Positions 59,383-64,000 of a DNA stretch of 64,000 bases are shown here, piece by piece (positions within the stretch are counted from its first letter, which is position 1; every line of letters begins with the position of its first letter). The translations under genes were made by a program, and so were the position numbers. The notes below the pieces were generated by a model. The model was not told the origin of the DNA, did no database searches, and saw only the letters and a list, made by a program, of their open reading frames with translations. The DNA lies in the NCBI GenBank assembly GCA_965248975.1, contig CBDFKU010000010.1, positions 52,287 to 116,286 of the forward strand, given 5' to 3'. The DNA is from CBDFKU01 sp965248975 (GTDB taxonomy: Bacteria; Chloroflexota; Dehalococcoidia; Lucifugimonadales; JAGWBF01).

Positions 59383-59676
59383 ATGCCTGAACAACTGTAT
59401 CGAGTAGTGTCGCTAGAAGGTAGCGCAGTGATCTACCCGGAAGACGGCTGCGAGGCTGGCGGGCCGTCGTGCCTGGAGTGCCCTTTGCCCGCCTGTGTGC
59501 TTGATACGCCTTTCAGCATACAGCGTCAGAAGCGGAATGCCCGGTATCGGGAGTACGTGGAGGCCCTGGGGCAGGGTATGACGGCGCGACAGGTGGCATT
59601 GGGCTTCGATGTGTCGGAGCGTGTAGTCTACCGAGCGCGGGCCTGGGCTCGTAAGGAGGGAGTGACCCATGAGTAG
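59383..59676 (+). CDS. Small phage regulator with Cys cluster and HTH
   Basis: A 97-residue protein. The N-terminal half has a four-Cys cluster ('GCEAGGPSCLECPLPACVLD'); the C-terminal half an HTH: 'GQGMTARQVALGFDVSERVV' and 'YRARAWARKEGV'. Cys-cluster plus HTH_23/sigma-4-like proteins are common in phages of high-G+C hosts. ATG at 59383 just after the repeat array; it could regulate or bind it. Confidence 0.65.
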   Translation: MPEQLYRVVSLEGSAVIYPEDGCEAGGPSCLECPLPACVLDTPFSIQRQKRNARYREYVEALGQGMTARQVALGFDVSERVVYRARAWARKEGVTHE

Positions 59677-59830
59677 CGGTCGTTATGCGGCAGGCACCGA
59701 CGTGGACGTTCCGCTAGTCATGCGGTTCAAGGGACCAGGGACGTTGGACGCTTTCATATCCGCATTGGCTGTTCACCGCTTCCATGTCTGGCCCGACCAG
59801 GACTACACCGACAAGGAGGGGTTGCTTTGA
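59669..59830 (+). CDS. Small phage protein, unknown
   Basis: A 53-residue protein: 'GTDVDVPLVMRFKGPGTLDA' then 'FISALAVHRFHVWPDQDYTD'. It overlaps the previous stop by eight bases and its own stop overlaps the next ATG (TGATG). AAGGAGGG eight bases upstream. No family recognised. Confidence 0.5.
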   Translation: MSSGRYAAGTDVDVPLVMRFKGPGTLDAFISALAVHRFHVWPDQDYTDKEGLL

Positions 59831-60375
59831 TGAACCTAGCTGAACTACAACGCGAGGCGCACGCTATCGCCAAGGACCACGGCTGGTGGGACGAGCCGAG
59901 AACCTTCGGCGACTGCATCGCAGATGTTCACGAGGCGTTAAGCGAGGCGCGGAGGGCGTATCGGGAGCATGGGCTGGAACATGGAGCAGCAGCGGTGTGT
60001 GACTGTTTCCAATCTCTTGGAGGGCACGCTGCTGACTGTCCTGCTTACGGCTATTTCGACTTTGCTACACAGAAACCCGAAGGCGTCGCGTCCGAGCTGG
60101 CCGACGTGGTGATCCGGGTGGCGGACATGGCGGAGTGGTACGAGTGGAAGTTGCCGCAACGACAATTGCTGGCGTTCGATCCGAACGAGTCGTTTGGCGA
60201 ACACATCGTGAGTGCTCATGAAATGCTCAGTGATGTGCGTGGGTCCGAGCCGACCGATGTGTTGAGCGATTTCGTCGAATACATCCGAGCAATGGCCGCC
60301 CGCTACGGCATCGACCTGGACGCGGCGATCAGGGCCAAGATGGAGGGAAGGCGCTGTAATGGCACCGATAGTTGA
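59830..60375 (+). CDS. MazG-like nucleotide pyrophosphohydrolase
   Basis: A 181-residue protein of the MazG-like family: 'LAELQREAHAIAKDHGWWDE', 'CIADVHEALSEARRAYREHG' (EHxxE-like metal site) and, after an insert, 'GVASELADVVIRVADMAEWY' with the second metal site (ELxDxxI). A second partial copy follows ('EHIVSAHEMLSDVRGSEP'). Phage MazG proteins hydrolyse nucleotides or alarmones. The stop lies inside the next gene (start 60359). Confidence 0.8.
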   Translation: MNLAELQREAHAIAKDHGWWDEPRTFGDCIADVHEALSEARRAYREHGLEHGAAAVCDCFQSLGGHAADCPAYGYFDFATQKPEGVASELADVVIRVADMAEWYEWKLPQRQLLAFDPNESFGEHIVSAHEMLSDVRGSEPTDVLSDFVEYIRAMAARYGIDLDAAIRAKMEGRRCNGTDS

Positions 60376-60616
60376 AGTTGAAGTCGATATCGCCGACTTC
60401 TCCACAGAAGATTTACTTGAGGAGCTTGAGGCACGCATGAAGGAGGGGCGCCCGTGCCCAGGCCTTGCCCAGGTCTTGGAACATGTCGGGCTTCGCCGCG
60501 AGTGTACAGATGCGTTGGCCCGCTATCTCGGCGGTGACATGTCCATGTCCGAGGCCGTCGAATTTGAAGCGGCGATGGCATGGTATAGCAATGGGCGCGG
60601 AGGGAAGGCGCTGTGA
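60359..60616 (+). CDS. Small phage protein, unknown
   Basis: An 85-residue acidic, helical protein ('DFSTEDLLEELEARMKEGRP', 'SEAVEFEAAMAWYSNGRG'). It ends in GGKAL, encoded by the junction sequence AAGGCGCTGTGA shared with neighbouring genes. The ATG at 60359 is preceded by AAGGCGCTGTA, the same block. Confidence 0.5.
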   Translation: MAPIVEVEVDIADFSTEDLLEELEARMKEGRPCPGLAQVLEHVGLRRECTDALARYLGGDMSMSEAVEFEAAMAWYSNGRGGKAL

Positions 60617-61128
60617 GCCGATATAGGCAGCTACGGGGAGTCGTGCGGCATGTCCTCCCAAGGGTCCGGGACGGCAAGATTGCCACGCGGGACCCTATGG
60701 GAGCTGCGTTCTGGGGAATGAAAAAACCGTACGGCACCTGTTGTTGGTGTGGCCTGACGGTCAGGCCTCCGGCCCGCTACTGGCACCTAGATTGTGTGGA
60801 CCAATATCGAGCGATGCGTGGGGAATCGGTCGTGCCGACTGGCCCTCGCGTCTGTGAGCTCTGCGGCGAGCCAGGGCAGGAGATCGACCATAGGGTGGCG
60901 ATCTCGGTGGCTCGCAAGAACGGCCCCAGAGAGTACGTCCGGGCATTCTTGCTTGAGAACCTGCGTTGGCTGTGCCGTGCCTGTCATGTCGCCAAGACGC
61001 GGAGCGACCGGCGGGCCATTATGCCTGAACCGTTAGACCGACCGACCACATCATCTCAGAAGAAACCGACCCCCGTGTTGGCCGGGGCGCTGCTGCCTGG
61101 GTTCTGTGACGGAGGCAAGGCGCTGTGA
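60613..61128 (+). CDS. HNH endonuclease
   Basis: A 171-residue HNH nuclease. The zinc-supported HNH core is 'CELCGEPGQEIDHRVAISVA' with the DH pair and 'LRWLCRACHVAKTRSDRRAI' with the last His. An additional 'GTCCWCGLTVRPPARYWHLD' treble-clef-like segment precedes it. Phage HNH proteins act in packaging or homing; near no terminase here, the role is open. GTG overlaps the previous stop. Confidence 0.88.
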   Translation: MSRYRQLRGVVRHVLPRVRDGKIATRDPMGAAFWGMKKPYGTCCWCGLTVRPPARYWHLDCVDQYRAMRGESVVPTGPRVCELCGEPGQEIDHRVAISVARKNGPREYVRAFLLENLRWLCRACHVAKTRSDRRAIMPEPLDRPTTSSQKKPTPVLAGALLPGFCDGGKAL

Positions 61129-61346
61129 GGGAAGCCACATTCGTCTTCACTTGCCCGTCATGTGGTGATCCTTGTGCTCAGACGGTCGAGCCTTCCGTCG
61201 ATATCCACAGCGGAACTGGCTACACATGCGACGAGTGCGGCGAGCACGTGATATTCGAGGCCATGACCGTGGCGGAGTACATGACCTACTGCGACCTACT
61301 GCGGCAGGCCCATGAGGCTGCGAAGGGCGGAGGGGAGGCGCTGTGA
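61125..61346 (+). CDS. Small zinc-ribbon phage protein
   Basis: A 73-residue protein with two CxxC knuckles: 'FTCPSCGDPCAQTVEPSVDI' and 'YTCDECGEHVIFEAMTVAEY'. It probably binds one zinc. GTG start overlapping the HNH stop. Ends in GGEAL from the junction motif. Confidence 0.6.
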   Translation: MREATFVFTCPSCGDPCAQTVEPSVDIHSGTGYTCDECGEHVIFEAMTVAEYMTYCDLLRQAHEAAKGGGEAL

Positions 61347-61804
61347 AGGCTATCACGTTGCACCAGCCCTGGGCGTCTCTGATCGCCCACGGTGTTAAGG
61401 ATATCGAGACCCGCTTCTGGGCACCGCCACGAAGCTTGATCGGGCAACGAATAGCGATCCACGCCGGTCGAACGAGGGAGGTTTCCAGGAAACTCCATCC
61501 TGGAACCCTTCGTGCTGTGCTCGACCTGTTTGGAAACGGCTGGGGCGGTCGGATTCCGCTAGGTGCGATTGTCGCTACGGCTCTGTTGGAAGATGCCCGG
61601 CAGGTGGGGTTTCAACGCTACGCGGAGAGAGTCCTAGCCTCGTCGCCGTCTTATACAGGGTGGGTAGAACCCGATCCCCACGGTGACTTCGCCACTGGCC
61701 GGTGGTTGTGGTTCCTCACGGATGTGGAGCCGTGCATCCCCCCGGTCCCTGCGGTGGGGCATCAGGGATTGTGGGACTGGAAACCTAACGAGGATGGGCT
61801 GTGA
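61343..61804 (+). CDS. ASCH-domain protein
   Basis: A 153-residue ASCH (PUA-like) protein: 'AITLHQPWASLIAHGVKDIE', 'TRFWAPPRSLIGQRIAIHAG', 'IPLGAIVATALLEDARQVGF' and 'WLWFLTDVEPCIPPVPAVGH' with 'QGLWDWKP'. ASCH proteins bind RNA; some hydrolyse modified nucleosides (N4-acetylcytidine). GTG start overlaps the previous stop. Confidence 0.88.
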   Translation: MKAITLHQPWASLIAHGVKDIETRFWAPPRSLIGQRIAIHAGRTREVSRKLHPGTLRAVLDLFGNGWGGRIPLGAIVATALLEDARQVGFQRYAERVLASSPSYTGWVEPDPHGDFATGRWLWFLTDVEPCIPPVPAVGHQGLWDWKPNEDGL

Positions 61805-62193
61805 ATACCATCATTCGATTCTTCAGGCGTCCGAAAGCGTACGTCCGCTACTGGGGCTGGCTTGTTTGCTGGCACCTGGAATGGCGCTGGGTCGGGGGAG
61901 ACTGGGAGTGGTGGTGGTGGAACACGATGGACTATCCCGAAGGCTTGCCAGGAGTACCACGGCATCCGAGGGCCTTCGCAACTGTTCGGTGGATTCGGAA
62001 GTGGGCGGGCCGAATACGTGGCCCGTACTCGCATCGGTCAGATTTCACCGACCCTACATCTGGCCTCTTGCATGGGGCCAAGGGTTGGAGCGAGAGGGCT
62101 TTTGCTGACTTCCTGGAGCAGATCGACCCTGAATTCTGCGAGGAGTGTGACGAGCTCCATAGTGACTGCCAATGCCAGGAGAAGGCGCTATGA
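61801..62193 (+). CDS. Trp-rich phage protein, unknown
   Basis: A 130-residue protein with thirteen Trp, ten of them in the first 40 residues ('WRWVGGDWEWWWWNTMDY'). The C-terminal part has acidic and Cys residues ('DPEFCEECDELHSDCQCQEK'). It may associate with membranes or carbohydrates, but the sequence alone cannot say. GTG start overlapping the ASCH stop. Confidence 0.5.
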   Translation: MNTIIRFFRRPKAYVRYWGWLVCWHLEWRWVGGDWEWWWWNTMDYPEGLPGVPRHPRAFATVRWIRKWAGRIRGPYSHRSDFTDPTSGLLHGAKGWSERAFADFLEQIDPEFCEECDELHSDCQCQEKAL

Positions 62194-62375
62194 CGGAGAT
62201 CAAGAAGGCTTGCCCGAAGTGCGGGAAGGACCTGGCGGTCCAGGTGAACGGCGAGACGCAGGAGGAGTTCCTGGGTTGTAGCCAGTACCCAGAGTGCCAG
62301 CACACAGAGCTCCTACCCATGGATATGGTCCTACGCCGCCAGGGAGCGGCGATGCTGCCGGGGTTGGGGAGCTGA
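62190..62375 (+). CDS. Topoisomerase-type zinc-ribbon protein
   Basis: A 61-residue protein like the C4 zinc fingers at the end of topoisomerase I: 'KACPKCGKDLAVQVNGETQE' and 'FLGCSQYPECQHTELLPMDM'. Four Cys bind one zinc and the domain may bind ssDNA. ATG overlaps the previous stop (ATGA). Confidence 0.7.
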   Translation: MTEIKKACPKCGKDLAVQVNGETQEEFLGCSQYPECQHTELLPMDMVLRRQGAAMLPGLGS

Positions 62376-62382
62376 GCATATC

Positions 62383-63834
62383 GTGAATCCCACCTGGGAC
62401 ATCCTCCAGGGTGACACCATTGAGGTCATGCGTGGCATGGAACCGGAGAGCGTCCACTGCGTCGTAACGAGCCCGCCCTACTGGGGATTGCGGTCATACG
62501 GCGTGGACGGGGCCTACGGGCTGGAGCCGACGCTGGAGGAGTATATCGAGCGCATGGTGGAGGTGTTCCGCGAGGTGCGGCGGGTGCTGCGGAAGGACGG
62601 GCAACTTTGGCTTAACCTTGGGGATGCGTATACGTCTACCGGGAGATCAGATAGGAAGGAATCCCCGGGCGTCGGAGCAAAGCAGGCGATGAAAGCGCCC
62701 GGTAGAGATGTCGTCTGGCAGCCTGGTGGAGGGTCGAACTTTGGCTGGTCATTGCCCGGTGGCCTCAAGCCCAAAGACCTAATCGGCCTGCCCTGGCGCG
62801 TGGCCTTCGCGCTACAGGCCGACGGGTGGTGGCTCCGGTCAGACATAATTTTCGCCAAGAAAAACCCGATGCCAGAGAGCGTCCGGGACCGGCCCACGCG
62901 GGCTCACGAATACGTGTTTCTGCTAGCGAAATCAGGAAGTCCGATCTACTGGACACACCGTGATGGCTACGGGTCCAGGGTACAGCCAGCACCGGACTAC
63001 GACGAGGATGGCGTCAACCTGTGGCGTGGCCATAGCTACTTCTACGACGGGGATGCTCTTAGAACACCAGGGCAAGAACACATGGGCCAAGCGGGAACAT
63101 TCAGCAGGAGTGGGGCAGTATCCAAACATGTCATTCCCGGACAAACCGTAGCGGAACATCGCCTACGGGATGACCGTGTTCCTGCCGGAGCCAACAAGCG
63201 CACGGTCTGGAGCATCGCCACGCAGCCCTACAAGGGAAGTCACTTCGCCACGTACCCGGAGAAGCTGGTGGAGCCGTGCATCCTGGCGGGCACGTCGGAG
63301 CGCGGCGTCTGCGGCGTGACGGGCGATCCGTGGGAGCGGGTGGCGGAGCGGGAATCAATCGAATTGCGGCCCAACTCTGGTTCCATTAGGGGGAACAGTC
63401 CGAGTCTAAACAATAATTCAAGAATCGGGCAACCGGAACGCGGGTCACGATCTGTCAATGTAACCACCATCGGCTGGCAGCCCACCTGCGGCGCACCGTG
63501 GGAGCGACTGGTAGAGCGGTCTTATGCGAGTCAACGTCCAGTAACGGTTCATGGTGCCAGAGGGTCTATCAAGCGAATGGGAGACGGTGTTGTTGTAAAG
63601 ACCACCGGCTGGCAGCCGACCTGTGACCACGACTCGGAGCCGGTGCCCGCCACAGTCCTGGACCCGTTCTGCGGCTCCGGCACCACCGGAGTCGTTGCAC
63701 TCCGGCATGGGCGGTCTTTCATCGGAATCGAGCTGAATCCTGAGTACGTGGAGATGGCGCGGGCGCGGATCATCGCCGACGCGCCGCTGTTGAATGCACA
63801 GGCTGAATCTAGGGCTGTGGAGGTGCTGAAGTGA
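62383..63834 (+). CDS. Site-specific DNA methyltransferase (N4-cytosine/N6-adenine)
   Basis: A 483-residue beta-class methylase. Catalytic motif 'VVTSPPYWGLRSYGVDGAYG' (about 27-45) precedes the SAM-binding 'VLDPFCGSGTTGVVALRHGR' (about 425-445) and 'SFIGIELNPEYVEMARARII'. SPPY points to N4-cytosine or N6-adenine. An insert between them has three related blocks: 'CGVTGDPWERVAERE', 'TTIGWQPTCGAPWERLVERS' and 'TTGWQPTCDHDSE', probably a zinc-binding or target-recognition insert. No cognate restriction enzyme is seen, so self-protection of the phage is likely. GTG start at 62383. Confidence 0.92.
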   Translation: MNPTWDILQGDTIEVMRGMEPESVHCVVTSPPYWGLRSYGVDGAYGLEPTLEEYIERMVEVFREVRRVLRKDGQLWLNLGDAYTSTGRSDRKESPGVGAKQAMKAPGRDVVWQPGGGSNFGWSLPGGLKPKDLIGLPWRVAFALQADGWWLRSDIIFAKKNPMPESVRDRPTRAHEYVFLLAKSGSPIYWTHRDGYGSRVQPAPDYDEDGVNLWRGHSYFYDGDALRTPGQEHMGQAGTFSRSGAVSKHVIPGQTVAEHRLRDDRVPAGANKRTVWSIATQPYKGSHFATYPEKLVEPCILAGTSERGVCGVTGDPWERVAERESIELRPNSGSIRGNSPSLNNNSRIGQPERGSRSVNVTTIGWQPTCGAPWERLVERSYASQRPVTVHGARGSIKRMGDGVVVKTTGWQPTCDHDSEPVPATVLDPFCGSGTTGVVALRHGRSFIGIELNPEYVEMARARIIADAPLLNAQAESRAVEVLK

Positions 63835-63900
63835 GACCCATGGGACAGCGCACCCGGAGGGGTGAGGTGCAACAAATGTTTCCGTCTAGGGAGGAACCGC

Positions 63901-64000
63901 ATGAGAGACCTTTGTCATTCGCTAAAGCGCCCTATGACTCCCTGGGGCGCATGGAAGGAGAAAGGCCGGTACAAAGCCGCGATGAGAGCGAAGCGTTCAG
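63901..64000 (+). CDS. Start of a phage gene cut by the window edge
   Basis: ATG at 63901 with AGGGAGGA six bases upstream opens a frame that reaches the end of the window: 'MRDLCHSLKRPMTPWGAWKE' then 'KGRYKAAMRAKRS'. A competing frame starts at GTG 63831 overlapping the methylase stop and is also open to the edge. The strong ribosome-binding site favours 63901. Confidence 0.45.
   Translation, partial: MRDLCHSLKRPMTPWGAWKEKGRYKAAMRAKRS

Larger units (their letters stand above)
60605..62193 (+). repeat. Recurrent gene-junction motif AAGGCGCT(G/A)TGA
   Basis: The junctions at 60605-60616, 61117-61128, 61335-61346 (GAGGCGCTGTGA) and 62182-62193 (AAGGCGCTATGA) share the same sequence; 60348-60357 has AAGGCGCTGT and 61793-61804 a weaker form. 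Each contains a ribosome-binding AAGG, the stop TGA of one gene and the overlapping start GTG or ATG of the next, so upstream proteins end in KAL or EAL. Confidence 0.7.
51165..64000. mobile_element. Left part of an integrated prophage-like element
   Basis: From the tRNA-Glu fragment to the window edge the genes change character: small overlapping ORFs, an immunity region, RepA-like ATPase, MazG-like, HNH, ASCH, methylase. Housekeeping genes stop at 50968. No integrase, terminase or capsid gene is in the visible part; an integrase is expected near the right attachment site. It could be a temperate phage or an integrative plasmid. Confidence 0.75.

Overview
The window is a G+C-rich bacterial chromosome segment, tightly packed with short, partly overlapping operons. 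The gene set suggests a Chloroflexota (Dehalococcoidia or SAR202-like) or similar heterotrophic lineage: a complex I operon, a succinate dehydrogenase followed by a CCG-domain HdrB-like subunit, type II fatty-acid genes, acyl-CoA dehydrogenases, amidohydrolase and amidase genes, and secreted proteins with Thr/Pro linkers. This assignment is an inference; there is no rRNA gene in the window.

Layout. 1-5.6 kb: end of a nuo operon (nuoK partial, a DUF2007-like gene, nuoL, nuoM, nuoN). 5.8-8.6 kb: a dCTP-deaminase-like gene and an NAD kinase, both broken by single-base indels, then a Nudix hydrolase. 8.6-12.2 kb: sdhA, sdhB and an HdrB/SdhE-like gene coupled by stop/start overlaps. 12.2-13.1 kb: gene remnants (molybdopterin oxidoreductase C-terminus, Uma2 N-terminus) around a small P-loop kinase. 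13.1-24.9 kb: aminomutase-family aminotransferase, two-gene amidase locus, cyclophilin lipoprotein, zinc-ribbon proteins, a cytosolic LivK-like protein with a FIST sensor, EVE protein, D-aminoacylase-like amidohydrolase, and a 549-base intergenic stretch with two strong hairpins. 24.9-34.1 kb: DUF309, a frameshifted lipid kinase, a tandem-duplicated unknown protein, a lamin-tail lipoprotein, rsmG, an Lrp-type ligand domain, two acyl-CoA dehydrogenases, HIT and YqeK-like HD proteins. 34.2-34.5 kb: a probable selenoprotein whose in-frame UGA is followed by a bacterial SECIS-like hairpin. 34.5-43.7 kb: esterase, an unusual multi-domain solute-binding protein, fabG-plsX-MaoC cluster, cupin, YgfZ/GcvT-like protein, IscA-like protein, SDR. 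43.7-45.4 kb: an OLD-like AAA ATPase plus Toprim protein pair, a candidate defence locus. 45.6-51.0 kb: dnaE, alkyltransferase, MbfA-like ferritin/VIT1 fusion.

51.2 kb to the right edge is the left part of an integrated prophage-like element. Its boundary is a 3' half of a tRNA-Glu(TTC) gene at 51165-51213. It has a leftward immunity module (double-HTH repressor, ImmA-like protein) and a long rightward run of small coupled genes: DUF932 protein, many Cys-rich small proteins, a RepA-like ATPase followed by a TGACA/TGTCA array, MazG-like, HNH, ASCH and a DNA methylase. No integrase, terminase or structural gene lies in the window, so the element must continue to the right.

Several otherwise well-conserved genes (dCTP deaminase, NAD kinase, lipid kinase, AAA ATPase) carry one-base indels. 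NAD kinase is normally essential, so assembly error is at least as likely as real decay. All calls rest on reading the sequence; no database search was run.
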